A stretch of DNA of 64,000 nt from Bartonella sp. 220B (GTDB taxonomy: Bacteria > Pseudomonadota > Alphaproteobacteria > Rhizobiales > Rhizobiaceae). The first letter of the stretch is position 1. Every line of letters starts with the position of its first letter. Positions 30,990 to 40,791 of this stretch are shown in pieces. The stretch lies in the NCBI RefSeq assembly GCF_026930205.1, contig NZ_JANHOI010000001.1, positions 62,001 through 126,000 on the forward strand. Direction: 5' to 3'. The notes beneath the pieces were generated by a model that saw only the letters and a program-made list of their open reading frames with translations, had not been told where the DNA came from and did no database searches. The position numbers and the translations under genes were made by a program.

Positions 30990-31895
30990 TTAAATTTCCC
31001 GAATGGCACTTCTACGAAAGAAAAGTGACATAAAAATAGCGATAAAAATGAGTGTTAAAATCAACACAATTGTGGAAGCAGAATCAGAACCAATAAATAA
31101 GCTTAGATAAATTCCTAAAAAACCAGAAAAAGCTGCAACAAATATAGCAATCACCAACATAAAAGAAAACCGCTTCGTGATAAGATAAGCAATTGCTCCT
31201 GGTGCTATCAATAAAGAAATAACGAGAACAATACCAACAGCTTTCAAAGCTGCGACAATGGTGAGAGAAATCATCGTTAAAAGAGTATAATGGAGTACCG
31301 ATATCCGTAACCCCGTTGCACGACCTTGAACTGAATCAAAAATATACAGCATAAAATCACGCCATTTTGCTCCTAAAATAAAGGTGACAATAGTAGAAAT
31401 TATCGCTGTCTGTGTAATATCAAGCCAGTTAACTCCCAAAAGATTACCAAATAGAATATGATTCAAATCTAAGCTACTATAAATAGCCGTTGCTAAGACA
31501 AGCCCCAAACCAAACATCGATGAAAAAACAACACCCATCACCGTGTCCTGTTTGATACGGCTATTGCTCCCTAAAAAACCCGTCAGGATAGAGCAAACCA
31601 TCCCCGCGACAAAAGCACCACACGTAATTAAAGTCATTGTAACATTTTCTGGACGCACATGCTGAAACCAAGCAAACGGTAAAGAAGACAAAAATGCTAT
31701 CACCCACGGCGTTGTCATATAACCAATCACAACACCTGGAAAAACAGCATGCGAAATTGCATCTCCCAAAAGGGCCCACCCTTTTAAAATAAGAAAACAC
31801 GAAAGCATCGCCATAGGAATAGAAAGGATCGTGACAATAATCATGCCCTTAAGCATAAAAGAAAACTGAAAAGGAAGTAGTAATTGATCAATCAT
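30990..31895 (-). CDS. sitD: Metal (Mn/Fe) ABC transporter permease, SitD-like
   Basis: A 301-residue permease of the ABC-3 (ZnuB/SitC/SitD) family that with SitC forms the membrane channel of a divalent metal importer. Eight to nine hydrophobic helices are visible. The family motif WALLGDAISHAVFPGVV near the N-terminus and LLIAPGAIAYLITKRF near residue 230 are present. Its ATG overlaps the sitC stop by four bases (ATGA), as expected of a tightly coupled operon. Manganese versus iron specificity cannot be decided from the permease. Confidence 0.88.
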   Translation of the reverse strand: MIDQLLLPFQFSFMLKGMIIVTILSIPMAMLSCFLILKGWALLGDAISHAVFPGVVIGYMTTPWVIAFLSSLPFAWFQHVRPENVTMTLITCGAFVAGMVCSILTGFLGSNSRIKQDTVMGVVFSSMFGLGLVLATAIYSSLDLNHILFGNLLGVNWLDITQTAIISTIVTFILGAKWRDFMLYIFDSVQGRATGLRISVLHYTLLTMISLTIVAALKAVGIVLVISLLIAPGAIAYLITKRFSFMLVIAIFVAAFSGFLGIYLSLFIGSDSASTIVLILTLIFIAIFMSLFFRRSAIREI

Positions 31896-32758
31896 GATAA
31901 CATCACACCTTTTTTTGCCGCTTTTATACGTAAGCGCGCAGCAATATACCCATGTTTAGGAGCAAAAATAAAAGCCATCATAAACAGAAATGCTTGGAAC
32001 AGAACAACAACACCACCTGTTTGTGCATTCAAAAAATAACTCACATAAACACCTAATATGCTTGTGAATGTTCCAATCATAACTGCAATAATCAAAACGT
32101 TCACAAAACGATCACTTAAAAGATAAGCTGTTGCCCCAGGCGTCACAACAAGACAAATGACCAAGAATGCTCCAACTGTTTGCATGGCAGCAACGGTACA
32201 AGCGGCAAGAAGTGTGAAAAAAAGAATCTTTAAAAATTTTACGTTTAATCCAATAGCACGTGCGTGCGTTTCATCGAATAAAGAAACCAGGAGATCTTTC
32301 CATTTCAAAAGCAATATAAACAAAGAAAAAAAACCAATAAAAGCCAATTGTACAATATCTGATGAACTGACTGCTAAAATATTTCCCAAAACAATTGTAT
32401 CAATATTAACCGCCATTGGTTTTAATGATTTGAGAAATAACCCAAAAGCAAAAAAGGAAGAAAAAATAAGACCAATAATGGTATCTTCTTTCAGTTTTGT
32501 CCGGTGATTAAAAAAAAGCATCGCTGCAGCCGCAAGCCCCCCAGAAAAAAAAGCTCCAAGCGAAAAAGGTAACCCTAAAAGATAAGCTCCTGCTACACCA
32601 GGAACAATGGAATGGGAAAGTGCATCGCCAATCAATGACCAACCTTTTAACATCAGAAAAGCAGAAAGAAAGGCGCAAACACACCCAACTAACCCCGAAA
32701 CCCACATCGCATTAACCATATATTGGTAGCTCAGTGGTTCAAGTAACCAAGAAATCAT
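31892..32758 (-). CDS. sitC: Metal (Mn/Fe) ABC transporter permease, SitC-like
   Basis: A 288-residue ABC-3 family permease, partner of SitD. It has the same motif set: [20 protein letters not shown] near residue 40 and [17 protein letters not shown] near 205, with about eight membrane helices. It overlaps sitB by four bases upstream (ATGA) and sitD downstream in the same way. Two different permeases, rather than one homodimer, are typical of Sit/Yfe systems. Confidence 0.88.
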   Translation of the reverse strand: MISWLLEPLSYQYMVNAMWVSGLVGCVCAFLSAFLMLKGWSLIGDALSHSIVPGVAGAYLLGLPFSLGAFFSGGLAAAAMLFFNHRTKLKEDTIIGLIFSSFFAFGLFLKSLKPMAVNIDTIVLGNILAVSSSDIVQLAFIGFFSLFILLLKWKDLLVSLFDETHARAIGLNVKFLKILFFTLLAACTVAAMQTVGAFLVICLVVTPGATAYLLSDRFVNVLIIAVMIGTFTSILGVYVSYFLNAQTGGVVVLFQAFLFMMAFIFAPKHGYIAARLRIKAAKKGVMLS

Positions 32759-33585
32759 GCCACATGTCCCATATTTTTAGTATTCTCAGGAAAGAGAGGT
32801 TGTTTGCTCCTTGCAAAGACATCATTTTTTTTTGTGCTTTGAAGATCAAAAATATGATGATGTAAAGCACCTCCAAAAGTTTTCTCAAGATTTTCTTTTG
32901 TAAAGACGGTTTCCGTTAACCCTGAAGCCAAAACCGTTCCCTTTATTAAAACCGTATGATCACAAAACTCACGAACAGAACCCAAATTATGGGTAGAAAC
33001 TAATATCACTGCTCCTTCTTTACGGAGGTCTTGTAACAAAGCAATAATTTTATCTTCTGTTGTGACATCAACCCCTGTAAATGGCTCATCCAATAAAATA
33101 GCTTTTGCCTGCTGTGCAAGAGCGCGTGCTAGAAAAACACGCTTTTTCTGTCCACCAGAAAGTTCGCCAATTTGACGCTTGGCAAATGCCAACATATCGA
33201 CGCGTTCTAATGCAACACGAACAGCTTCATAATCTCGCGCCCGTGCATAACGAAAGAAATTCATGTGTCCATATCGTCCCATCAAAACAACATCTTCAAC
33301 GAGAACAGGAAAATTCCAATCAACATCCTCACTCTGGGGAACATAAGCAATAAGATTTTTTTTCAAAGCCATATCAACAGGCAAACCAAACATGCGAATT
33401 TTCCCTTTTGATGGTCGCACAAAACCCATGATAGCTTTAAATAATGTTGACTTACCTGATCCATTAACACCAACCAATGCCGTAATGGAACCCGTTGGAC
33501 TCGCAAAATTTACTTCACGCAAAGCTGTATGCCCATTACGGTAAGTTACTGTTACCCCTTGAGCAAATATTCCAGATCCTGTCAT
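32755..33585 (-). CDS. sitB: Metal ABC transporter ATP-binding protein, SitB-like
   Basis: The 276-residue cytoplasmic ATPase of the metal importer. Walker [10 protein letters not shown] (residues ~38-46), Q-loop [10 protein letters not shown], signature [15 protein letters not shown] and Walker B AILLDEPF followed by the H-loop STHN are all intact. The YVPQ...DWNFPV block is characteristic of manganese/zinc-type importers. The start overlaps the sitA stop (ATGA). Confidence 0.92.
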   Translation of the reverse strand: MTGSGIFAQGVTVTYRNGHTALREVNFASPTGSITALVGVNGSGKSTLFKAIMGFVRPSKGKIRMFGLPVDMALKKNLIAYVPQSEDVDWNFPVLVEDVVLMGRYGHMNFFRYARARDYEAVRVALERVDMLAFAKRQIGELSGGQKKRVFLARALAQQAKAILLDEPFTGVDVTTEDKIIALLQDLRKEGAVILVSTHNLGSVREFCDHTVLIKGTVLASGLTETVFTKENLEKTFGGALHHHIFDLQSTKKNDVFARSKQPLFPENTKNMGHVA

Positions 33586-34490
33586 TGGCCTTGTACTCCA
33601 TCTAATAAGGCTTTGCTAATCCGCCCGCTTGTGACACGCAATAAATCAATATAGGTTGGTACTTCACCGTTTTTCTCACTTAAAGAATCAACATAAAGAA
33701 CACCGCCATATTTAGCCCCTGTTTCTCTCGCAACCTGTTTAGCTGGCGCAGGAGAAATAGTGCTTTCAGAAAAAACTGCATGAATATTGTATTTGCGAAC
33801 CATATCAATAACATGCTTGACCTGCTGTGGTGTTCCTTGCTGGTCAGCGTTAATGGGCCACAAATAAAGTTCTTTCAGATTAAAATCACGCGCCAAATAG
33901 CTAAATGCCCCCTCACTGGTCACAAGCCAACGCTTGTCTTGTGGTACTGCTTCTAATTCCGCCTTAATTGGATCAATTGTTGCGCGTATCTTTTGTTTAT
34001 AAATTTCAGCATTTTCTCGATAAATAGCAGCATGTTCAGGATCGTATTTTACAAAAGCATCACGAATATTATCAACGTAAATCAAAGCTGAGGTTGGTGA
34101 CATCCATGCATGAGGATTGGGCTTACCACTGAAAGGCCCCTCACCAATTTTTATTGGTACCACCCCTTCAGAAACAACAACACTTGGAACATCCTTAATA
34201 TTTTGAAAAAATTTCTCAAACCAAAGTTCCAACTCTAACCCATTCCACAATATAAGATTTGCTCCTTGTGCACGCATAAGATCGCGAGGTGTCGGTTGAT
34301 ATTCGTGAATTTCAGCACCTGGTTTGGTGATTGATTCAACGTCAGCGGCATCACCTGCTACATTTCGTGCCATGTCAGCAATAATTGTAAATGTTGTAAC
34401 AGCTTTAAATTTACCAGCACACAAAGCAAAATGAGGTGTGAAAAAAATAACACTTCCCCAAATTATGGTAAAAAACACCTTTACGTTCAT
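33582..34490 (-). CDS. sitA: Metal ABC transporter substrate-binding protein, SitA-like
   Basis: The 302-residue periplasmic metal-binding protein (cluster A-I). A signal peptide covers about residues 1-24 ([20 protein letters not shown], then AGKFKAV). Four expected metal ligands are recognisable: His in EIHEYQPTP, His in NPHAWMSP, Glu in FSESTISP and Asp in YVDSLSE. This His-His-Glu-Asp set favours Mn(II) or Fe(II) over Zn(II). GAGGG precedes the ATG at 34490. A palindrome about 35 bases upstream may be the metal-responsive operator. Confidence 0.92.
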   Translation of the reverse strand: MNVKVFFTIIWGSVIFFTPHFALCAGKFKAVTTFTIIADMARNVAGDAADVESITKPGAEIHEYQPTPRDLMRAQGANLILWNGLELELWFEKFFQNIKDVPSVVVSEGVVPIKIGEGPFSGKPNPHAWMSPTSALIYVDNIRDAFVKYDPEHAAIYRENAEIYKQKIRATIDPIKAELEAVPQDKRWLVTSEGAFSYLARDFNLKELYLWPINADQQGTPQQVKHVIDMVRKYNIHAVFSESTISPAPAKQVARETGAKYGGVLYVDSLSEKNGEVPTYIDLLRVTSGRISKALLDGVQGQ

Positions 34491-34524
34491 TGACCCTCTC
34501 TCTCGTTTACTGTTGTTTTCTTAT

Positions 34525-34552
34525 TGCTAATGATTTGCATTATTATTTAGCA
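34525..34552. promoter_or_regulatory. Candidate Fur/Mur-type operator of sitABCD
   Basis: TGCTAATGATTTGC (34525-34538) is an imperfect inverted repeat of ATTATTATTTAGCA (34539-34552), with outer arms TGCTAA/TTAGCA perfect. The interior contains A+T-rich NAT triplets as in Fur-superfamily sites. In Hyphomicrobiales the manganese regulator Mur controls sitA, which makes a Mur or Fur site plausible but unproven. Confidence 0.45.
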
Positions 34553-34710
34553 GTAACAGTTATTTTTTATATTTGCAATGAAAGATTCTGTAAAAATAAC
34601 TTTTTAAGATATCTACAAACATGCTTTCTTGTCTTGAAGAAGGCTGATAATTAAAAAAACTTTTGATACAGACAACCTGTCTTTTAGAGACTCTAAAAAT
34701 CTTGAATGCC

Positions 34711-34743
34711 AAAAAAATAAAGGAGCACCCAAAAGCGCTCCTT
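34711..34743 (-). terminator. pheT terminator
   Basis: On the minus strand AAGGAGC pairs with GCTCCTT (34737-34743 and 34720-34726), followed by a T-rich tract (34717-34711). It lies about 30 bases past the pheT stop. Confidence 0.85.
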
Positions 34744-34772
34744 CTTTATAAAGTAATTCGATAAAAAGAGAT

Positions 34773-37187
34773 TCAACAACGCAGGCTTGCGTTCGTCGCT
34801 TTAGTGACACTTTCCACCACTTTTAAAGTAAGTTCTTCTATATCTTCATCCGTGAGAGTTTGTTCAATAGGTTGAAGAGCAATTTCTATTGCTACGGATT
34901 TTTTACCTTCACCAAGACTTGAATCTTCAAAAACATCAAAAACTTGTACTGAATGAATAAGTTTTTTATCCGCTCCACTTGCAGCACGTATAATAAGAGA
35001 GGAAGCAACAGTTTTATCAACCACAAACGCAAAATCACGTCGTACCATTTGAAAAGGCGATAATTTTAAAGGAGAACGGCTTTTTGTGGACTTTTTCTTT
35101 GACGCCGGAATTCGATCAAGAAAAACTTCAAAACCACATAAAGGACCGCTAACATCTAACTTTTCCAATGTAGCAGGATGAAAAACACCAAAAAAGCCAA
35201 GAACAATCTTTGATCCAAGCTTCATAACCCCTGAACGACCAGGATGATACCAATCGGGTGCTCCAACCTCAATCTGCACCTTATCAATATCCATACCACA
35301 TGCTTCCAAAACAGCCAATGCATCTGCTTTCGCATCAAAAACATCAACGGCTTTTGCATTCCCATTCCAAAAGCGCCCTGCTCCTTCAAATCGTTCTGTT
35401 CCACGGCGAATCCCACCAGCAACACGTTGTTGTTTATCAGCTGTATCATCTTCGTAGATGCTGGAAACTTCAAACAAAGCAAGATCAGGGAAACCACGAT
35501 CAGCATTTCGTTGTGCCGCCATCAGCAAACCAGGTAAAAGAGAAGGACGCATTACGGACATATCAGCAGAAATAGGATTGACTAATTTAAGCTGTGCTTG
35601 ACCGCCTCCAAAAGCAAGTGCTTGTTTTTCAGAAATAAACGACCAAGTTACAGCCTCTTTCATACCGCGATGTATCAAAGCCAACCGCGTAACACGGGAA
35701 CGAAGCTGCGAATCCGTTAAAAGTTGATTTTTTTCCTCTGTAAAATTTTCCAATGGAATGGGCTTAATTTTATCTAGCCCATAAATCCTCATAACCTCTT
35801 CTACTAAATCCGCTTTACCAGCAATATCGGGGCGCCATGTTGGTACTTTAACTTTTACGACATCTCCTTCCCCTTCGATATCAAATCCAAGCTGTGTCAA
35901 AATAGTGATGGCTTGTGCACGGTCTATTTGCAAATGTGTCAAGCGTTTAATTTCAGAAAAAGGAAAGGCGATCTGTTTGATTTCTGGCTGCTGATAACCA
36001 ACAATTTTTGCCTTTGAAACTTCACCACCACAAAGACGTAAGACCAGTTCTGTTGCAATCTCAAGTCCTTTTTCCATAAAAGCCGGATCAACACCACGCT
36101 CAAACCGATAGCGTGCATCACTGATAAGCCCTAATGCACGACCTGTCTGTGCAATACTCTTTGAATCCCAAAGTGCCGATTCAATAATAACGCGACGTGT
36201 TGTCTCATCACAGCTTGTTCTTTCACCCCCCATGATACCGGCAATAGAAACAACACCCTCTTCATCTGCAATGACACAATCATTAATACCCAAATTATAG
36301 ATTTTTCCGTTAAGCGCCTGAAGTTGTTCACCTTCACGACCACGACGCACATTCAAATTGCCTTTAATCTTATCCGCATCAAAAACATGAAGCGGACGAC
36401 CAAGATCAAAACTTATATAATTAGTCATATCAACCAGCGCATTAATTGGTCTCAAACCAATTGCACTCAAACGCCGCTGCATCCATTGCGGCGATGCGCC
36501 ATTTTGAACATTGCGCACTTCACGCCAAGCAAAACCTAAACATAACAATGAATCTTGCAAAAAATCTAAAGAAACATCAAGTGGTGTTTCAAAAGACGCA
36601 TCAAATTGTGGTAAGGATAATTCTTTTAACTGCCCAATTCCAGCTGCTGCAAGATCACGCGCAATGCCTCGAATACCTGTGCAATCAGAACGATTAGGTG
36701 TCAAACTAATATCAATGATCGGATCATCTAACCCTGCATAAGCTGCAAAAGACGTTCCAATAGGTGCATCTTCTGGAAGTTCAATAATGCCATCATGTTC
36801 ACTTGATAATTCAAGCTCCGCTTGTGAACACATCATCCCAAAACTTTCAATCCCGCGAATTTTCCCCACAGATAACGTCATATCAAGCCCAGGCACATAA
36901 GTACCTGGCAATGCAAGAACCCCAATAAGCCCAGCGCGCGCATTTGGTGCACCGCAAATAACTTGCACAGGCGTAACAGTTCCCATATCTACAGTCAAAA
37001 TTTGGAGTTTATCTGCATCAGGATGTTTTATTGCTGTTAAAACTTTTGCAATCACAAAACCTTTTAAAGAAGAACGGTCATCCACATGATCAACCTCAAG
37101 ACCAATAGCCGTTAGTTTATCACAAATTTCGTCCAAAGACGCATCTGTTTCTAAATGATCTTTTACCCACGATAATGTAAATTTCAT
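34773..37187 (-). CDS. pheT: Phenylalanyl-tRNA synthetase beta subunit
   Basis: The 804-residue beta subunit of the (alpha-beta)2 enzyme that charges tRNA-Phe. Domains in order are the N-terminal EMAP-type tRNA-binding region ([20 protein letters not shown], ~40-150), the B3/B4 editing region, B5 with the catalytic-like fold ([17 protein letters not shown]) and the C-terminal FDX-ACB domain ([15 protein letters not shown] to end). Length is normal for the bacterial beta subunit. It follows pheS by 42 bases and has GAGG before the ATG at 37187. Confidence 0.96.
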   Translation of the reverse strand: MKFTLSWVKDHLETDASLDEICDKLTAIGLEVDHVDDRSSLKGFVIAKVLTAIKHPDADKLQILTVDMGTVTPVQVICGAPNARAGLIGVLALPGTYVPGLDMTLSVGKIRGIESFGMMCSQAELELSSEHDGIIELPEDAPIGTSFAAYAGLDDPIIDISLTPNRSDCTGIRGIARDLAAAGIGQLKELSLPQFDASFETPLDVSLDFLQDSLLCLGFAWREVRNVQNGASPQWMQRRLSAIGLRPINALVDMTNYISFDLGRPLHVFDADKIKGNLNVRRGREGEQLQALNGKIYNLGINDCVIADEEGVVSIAGIMGGERTSCDETTRRVIIESALWDSKSIAQTGRALGLISDARYRFERGVDPAFMEKGLEIATELVLRLCGGEVSKAKIVGYQQPEIKQIAFPFSEIKRLTHLQIDRAQAITILTQLGFDIEGEGDVVKVKVPTWRPDIAGKADLVEEVMRIYGLDKIKPIPLENFTEEKNQLLTDSQLRSRVTRLALIHRGMKEAVTWSFISEKQALAFGGGQAQLKLVNPISADMSVMRPSLLPGLLMAAQRNADRGFPDLALFEVSSIYEDDTADKQQRVAGGIRRGTERFEGAGRFWNGNAKAVDVFDAKADALAVLEACGMDIDKVQIEVGAPDWYHPGRSGVMKLGSKIVLGFFGVFHPATLEKLDVSGPLCGFEVFLDRIPASKKKSTKSRSPLKLSPFQMVRRDFAFVVDKTVASSLIIRAASGADKKLIHSVQVFDVFEDSSLGEGKKSVAIEIALQPIEQTLTDEDIEELTLKVVESVTKATNASLRC

Positions 37188-37229
37188 TTTAAAACCTCAC
37201 GTGAAAACTGTGATAAGATCACACTTTGT

Positions 37230-38303
37230 CTAAGCTTGGAAAAAAGCAGGCATATCAAAACAGCGAAAACCATAATGGTCTAACCAACGCAGATCAGCAT
37301 CAAAGAAAGCCCGTAAATCGGGCATACCATACTTCAACATAGCAATGCGATCAATGCCCATTCCCCACGCAAAGCCCTGATACTCATCGGGATCTAAACC
37401 TACATTTTTCAATACATGAGGATGCACCATTCCACATCCTAAGATTTCCAACCAATCCTCTCCTTCCCCAAAGCGTACTTCTGAACCAGAACGATCACAC
37501 TGAATATCCACTTCCATAGAAGGCTCGGTAAAAGGAAAAAAAGAAGGACGAAAACGCATCTTCACCGAAGGAACTTCAAAAAAGGCTTTGCAAAAAGTCT
37601 CATGAAGCCACATCATATGCGCTATGGTAGAGGTTTTATCAATCACAAGACCTTCTACCTGATGAAACATTGGTGAATGCGTTGCATCCGAATCCATACG
37701 ATAGGTTTTTCCCGGAATAATGATACGTATTGGTGCTTTTTGTTTTTCCATTGTACGAATTTGTACAGGGGATGTGTGGGTACGTAATAATTTCCGCTCT
37801 CCCGTTTTATCAGCATCAAAAAAGAAGGTATCATGCATTTCGCGCGCTGGATGACCTTCCGGAAAATTCAATGCCGTAAAATTATAATAATCTGTTTCAA
37901 TATCTGGTCCTTCTGCAAGTGAAAAACCCATCTTCGTATAAATGGCTATAATTTCTTCAATCACCTGCGAAATAGGATGAATACGTCCCCGTTCTATAGG
38001 CGACGAACGTACCGGCAAAGTAATATCAACCGTTTCACTAGAAAGGCGCGCATCCATTGCTTGACGTTTCAAAAGATCACGCTTTTGCGCCCATAATTCT
38101 AAAACGCGATTTTTTAATCCATTAAGAACTGGCCCAACTTTATGGCGCTCGCTAGCATCCATCTTTCCTAATGCTTTTAATCTTTCAGAGATGCTGCCTT
38201 TTTTGCCTAACGCCGCAACACGCACTGTTTCAAGTGCCTGTTCATCATTAGCTGCTTCTAAAGCTAAACAAATTTCTTGTTCCAGACGCTCAATATCGCT
38301 CAT
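37230..38303 (-). CDS. pheS: Phenylalanyl-tRNA synthetase alpha subunit
   Basis: The 357-residue catalytic alpha subunit. An N-terminal coiled-coil (residues ~1-90) binds tRNA. Class II motif 2 region [12 protein letters not shown], the phenylalanine pocket [15 protein letters not shown] and motif 3 [12 protein letters not shown] (here [13 protein letters not shown]) are present. It is preceded at only 25 bases by an intrinsic terminator-like hairpin, so its expression may depend on read-through from rplT. Confidence 0.96.
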   Translation of the reverse strand: MSDIERLEQEICLALEAANDEQALETVRVAALGKKGSISERLKALGKMDASERHKVGPVLNGLKNRVLELWAQKRDLLKRQAMDARLSSETVDITLPVRSSPIERGRIHPISQVIEEIIAIYTKMGFSLAEGPDIETDYYNFTALNFPEGHPAREMHDTFFFDADKTGERKLLRTHTSPVQIRTMEKQKAPIRIIIPGKTYRMDSDATHSPMFHQVEGLVIDKTSTIAHMMWLHETFCKAFFEVPSVKMRFRPSFFPFTEPSMEVDIQCDRSGSEVRFGEGEDWLEILGCGMVHPHVLKNVGLDPDEYQGFAWGMGIDRIAMLKYGMPDLRAFFDADLRWLDHYGFRCFDMPAFFQA

Positions 38304-38327
38304 ATCTTTGCCTATTTTTGTGAATAG

Positions 38328-38360
38328 AAAAAAACCCGTACCAGTAACAACCAGTACGGG
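38328..38360 (-). terminator. Intrinsic terminator / attenuator between rplT and pheS
   Basis: On the minus strand CCCGTAC (38360-38354) pairs with GTACGGG (38341-38335) around a 12-base loop, directly followed by seven T (38334-38328). It lies 40 bases after rplT and ends 25 bases before the pheS ATG, leaving little room for a separate pheS promoter downstream of it. Confidence 0.8.
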
Positions 38361-38399
38361 AACCCGAATAAATAAATGCTTTAAGAGAACACGACTGGC

Positions 38400-38801
38400 T
38401 TATTTGACAGCGCCCTCAAAAGCATTAGGTGTTGTGTCCTTTAAATATTCCAAAGCCTTCTTGGCGGAAGCAACTAAAGCAGAAAATGCTGCTGCTTCGT
38501 GAACTGCTATATCTGAAAGAACCTTACGATCAATTTCTATACCCGCTTTCGATAAACCATCAATAAAACGCCCATAAGTTAAGCCTTCTGCGCGAACAGC
38601 TGCGTTAATTCTCTGAATCCACAAAGCACGGAAAGTCCGTTTTCTATTTTTGCGATCACGATACGCGTACTGCTTAGAACGATCAACCGCTGCCTTAGCC
38701 GCACGAATGGTATTCTTACGACGCCCGTAAAAACCTTCAGCCTGTTTAAGAACTTTTTTGTGTTTCGCGTGCGCTGTCACACCTCTTTTTACACGTGCCA
38801 T
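38400..38801 (-). CDS. rplT: 50S ribosomal protein L20
   Basis: L20 binds 23S rRNA early in 50S assembly and in characterised bacteria represses its own operon. The 133-residue product has the family start [19 protein letters not shown], the helical [16 protein letters not shown] region and [11 protein letters not shown]. The C-terminus is about a dozen residues longer than the ~118-residue E. coli protein. GGAGAG lies before the ATG. rpmI is 33 bases upstream. Confidence 0.97.
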   Translation of the reverse strand: MARVKRGVTAHAKHKKVLKQAEGFYGRRKNTIRAAKAAVDRSKQYAYRDRKNRKRTFRALWIQRINAAVRAEGLTYGRFIDGLSKAGIEIDRKVLSDIAVHEAAAFSALVASAKKALEYLKDTTPNAFEGAVK

Positions 38802-38834
38802 GTAATACTCTCCTAAAAATCAAAAGCGTAAGGT

Positions 38835-39038
38835 TTATAAACTATTTGGCAAATAACACTGAACAACTTTTTTAGCATCTTGTTCGCATAAAACCATCGT
38901 TCCGCGCGCATCGCGAATAAACTTATTCGAACGTTTAATCATGCCATGGCGTTTACCTGCTGCTGCTACTTTAACTTTACCTGACGCAGTGATTTTAAAC
39001 CGCTTCTTAGCGGATGATTTGGTCTTCATCTTGGGCAT
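38835..39038 (-). CDS. rpmI: 50S ribosomal protein L35
   Basis: A 67-residue basic ribosomal protein. [20 protein letters not shown] and [20 protein letters not shown] are diagnostic. First gene of rpmI-rplT-(terminator)-pheS-pheT; infC is not next to it. GGAGTAGC precedes the ATG. A promoter and structured leader lie upstream (39103-39218). Confidence 0.97.
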   Translation of the reverse strand: MPKMKTKSSAKKRFKITASGKVKVAAAGKRHGMIKRSNKFIRDARGTMVLCEQDAKKVVQCYLPNSL

Positions 39039-39140
39039 TTCGCTACTCCATACATTTATTTATTCAATTGAATTTATTCTTAATTCATTCAAGTCGATTT
39101 ATCTATTCAAGCGGACCAACACTTGAACGAGCCTTTAAGC

Positions 39141-39167
39141 AGCCACGGCATGCCCTGCCGGGCGGCT
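39141..39167 (-). promoter_or_regulatory. G+C-rich hairpin in the rpmI leader
   Basis: On the minus strand AGCC (39167-39164) and CGGCA (39160-39156) pair with TGCCG (39150-39146) and GGCT (39144-39141), around a five-base loop with a small internal loop. The G+C content stands out sharply from the surroundings. It lies roughly 20-45 bases after the predicted transcription start and about 100 bases before the rpmI ATG. Ribosomal-protein autoregulation is a possible role. Confidence 0.45.
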
Positions 39168-39188
39168 TCAACAGCGTTTTCATAAGCT

Positions 39189-39218
39189 AGTATAAATAAA
39201 ATAGCAAGAGCATATCAA
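39189..39218 (-). promoter_or_regulatory. Predicted sigma-70 promoter of rpmI-rplT
   Basis: On the minus strand -35 TTGATA (39218-39213) and -10 TATACT (39194-39189) are 18 bases apart. The -35 box overlaps the nth stop codon. This places the start of a ~145-base leader for rpmI. Confidence 0.55.
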
Positions 39219-39964
39219 AAAAAAATCGGGGCACCGTTTCCTTGAACCTCAACCAAAGGTGCTGGAATGGCATTTGTTTTGATTGCAGCTTTACACAGAT
39301 CTGCAATAATGCATTGCGTACAGTGTACTTTACGCGCTTGACAAATGTAACGCCCATGTAAAATAAGCCAATGATGTGCATGATGTAAATAACGCATCGG
39401 TATAATCTTTAACAATTTTTCTTCGACAATCTCTGGAGTTTTGCCGGGCGCTAAACCAAGACGGTTGCTAAGACGAAAAATATGTGTATCTACCGCTAGT
39501 GTAGGCTGACCAAAAGCAACATTCAAAACGACATTCGCCGTTTTTCGTCCCACTCCAGGAAGAGCAATAAGGGCTTCACGACTGTTAGGCACTTGACCAC
39601 CATATTGGTCAATTAAAAAATTGCAAAGCGCATAAACATTGCGTGCTTTTGCGCGCCAAAGACCAATTGAACGGATATGATGTGCTATTTCTTCTTCTCC
39701 TAATGCAACCATTTTTTCCGGTTGATCGGCAAGCCGAAATAACTCTTTTGTCGCTTTATTAACACTCATATCTGTCGCTTGAGCAGAAAGAACAACTGCA
39801 ACCAAAAGTGTAAAAGCATTGGTGTAGATAAGATCACTCTTAGGAAACGGGCGCTGAACAGAAAAACGGCGAAAAATCTCTTCAATTTCATCTTCCACAT
39901 ACAATATTCCAGAAATTTTGGAAGATTTTTGCATTTTTGACAATGTACTCGTTCTTTGAATCAT
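39215..39964 (-). CDS. nth: Endonuclease III
   Basis: A base-excision repair glycosylase/AP lyase removing oxidised pyrimidines. The 249-residue protein has the helix-hairpin-helix with catalytic Lys (ALPGVGRKTANVVLN) and catalytic Asp (AVDTHIFRLSNRLG). The four cysteines of the [4Fe-4S] cluster have spacing C-X6-C-X2-C-X5-C (from CQARKVHC to DLC). The first ~25 residues are an extension typical of alphaproteobacterial forms. Ends against the rpmI promoter. Confidence 0.96.
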   Translation of the reverse strand: MIQRTSTLSKMQKSSKISGILYVEDEIEEIFRRFSVQRPFPKSDLIYTNAFTLLVAVVLSAQATDMSVNKATKELFRLADQPEKMVALGEEEIAHHIRSIGLWRAKARNVYALCNFLIDQYGGQVPNSREALIALPGVGRKTANVVLNVAFGQPTLAVDTHIFRLSNRLGLAPGKTPEIVEEKLLKIIPMRYLHHAHHWLILHGRYICQARKVHCTQCIIADLCKAAIKTNAIPAPLVEVQGNGAPIFF

Positions 39965-40048
39965 TGAACTCTCTTATCTTCTCTCTTGAAGTTATCGTCT
40001 ATGCTTGCCATATGAGAGGAATGCAGCAAACACTTTTTATAAAGTTTG

Positions 40049-40080
40049 GTCAAGTAAAGCCGCTTTGAAGAGGACCTTCA
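40049..40080 (+). promoter_or_regulatory. Possible SD-masking hairpin before hsp20
   Basis: TGAAG (40066-40070) can pair with CTTCA (40076-40080), placing the ribosome site AGAGGA in the stem-loop two bases before the hsp20 ATG. Alternatively GGTC (40049-40052) pairs with GACC (40073-40076). Small heat-shock genes of rhizobia often use ROSE-type RNA thermometers, but this element lacks a convincing full ROSE consensus. Confidence 0.35.
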
Positions 40081-40082
40081 CA

Positions 40083-40514
40083 ATGACACATGTGACGCCT
40101 TTCTCCAATCCCTTTCTTTTAGGATTTGAAACGATAGAAAAAACATTGCAACATATTGGTAAAGCTGACGAAGCCTATCCAGCCTATAACATTGAACGTT
40201 TACACAAAAACGATGACGCAAATCATATACGTATAACTTTGGCTGTTGCTGGATTTAAAGTCGACAATCTCACTATTACGCTCGACGACAATCAACTGAT
40301 CATTCATGGTAAGCGAACAGACAATCAAAACCATCAATATTTATATCACGGTATAGCGGCACGTCAATTCCAACGTACTTTTGTTCTTGCAGAGGGAATG
40401 CACGTTACAAATGCCGAGTTGAAAAATGGTCTCTTATCAATTAATCTACATCAACCAAAAGTAAAAAAACAAACACGGCAGATTCCAATTAAAGTCAGTA
40501 GTAATGAGTCGTAA
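40083..40514 (+). CDS. Small heat-shock protein, Hsp20/IbpA type
   Basis: A 143-residue ATP-independent holdase. The alpha-crystallin domain spans about 35-130 (YPAYNIERL, ITLAVAGFKVDNLTITL, LIIHGKR, YLYHGIAARQFQRTFVL, ELKNGLLSINLHQP). The ATG at 40083 begins the family-typical N-terminus MTHVTPFSNPFLLGFETIE. The open frame upstream to 40005 has no such support. It is followed after 25 bases by the DUF1150 gene, a pairing familiar in alphaproteobacteria. Confidence 0.92.
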   Translation: MTHVTPFSNPFLLGFETIEKTLQHIGKADEAYPAYNIERLHKNDDANHIRITLAVAGFKVDNLTITLDDNQLIIHGKRTDNQNHQYLYHGIAARQFQRTFVLAEGMHVTNAELKNGLLSINLHQPKVKKQTRQIPIKVSSNES

Positions 40515-40539
40515 AAACAAGGCGTAAAGGAATAATAAA

Positions 40540-40791
40540 ATGGGAGAACACAAACAAAACTCATCGTTACAAAATATCGCCCATTTTGATGCGAAACAGA
40601 TTGCTTATTTGAAAAAGGTTTGCACAGATGATCTGGCTAAAAATTTTCCAGATCTTCCACCGATGACACCTGGAATTACAATATGGGCTCTCTTTGGTGA
40701 AACAGGTTATCCCATCATTTTGTCTGACGAACGCTCTATCGCTCTTGCAGGGGCTAATGAGCATGAACTCCAAATTGTAACTCTACACTAA
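40540..40791 (+). CDS. DUF1150-family protein
   Basis: An 83-residue protein matching the alphaproteobacterial DUF1150 family: IAYLKKVCTDDL, LPPMTPGITIWALFGETGYP and LSDERSIALAGANEHEL. Function is unknown. It is probably cotranscribed with hsp20, which suggests a link to stress conditions (inference). AAAGGAATAATAAAATG gives a good ribosome site. Confidence 0.85.
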   Translation: MGEHKQNSSLQNIAHFDAKQIAYLKKVCTDDLAKNFPDLPPMTPGITIWALFGETGYPIILSDERSIALAGANEHELQIVTLH

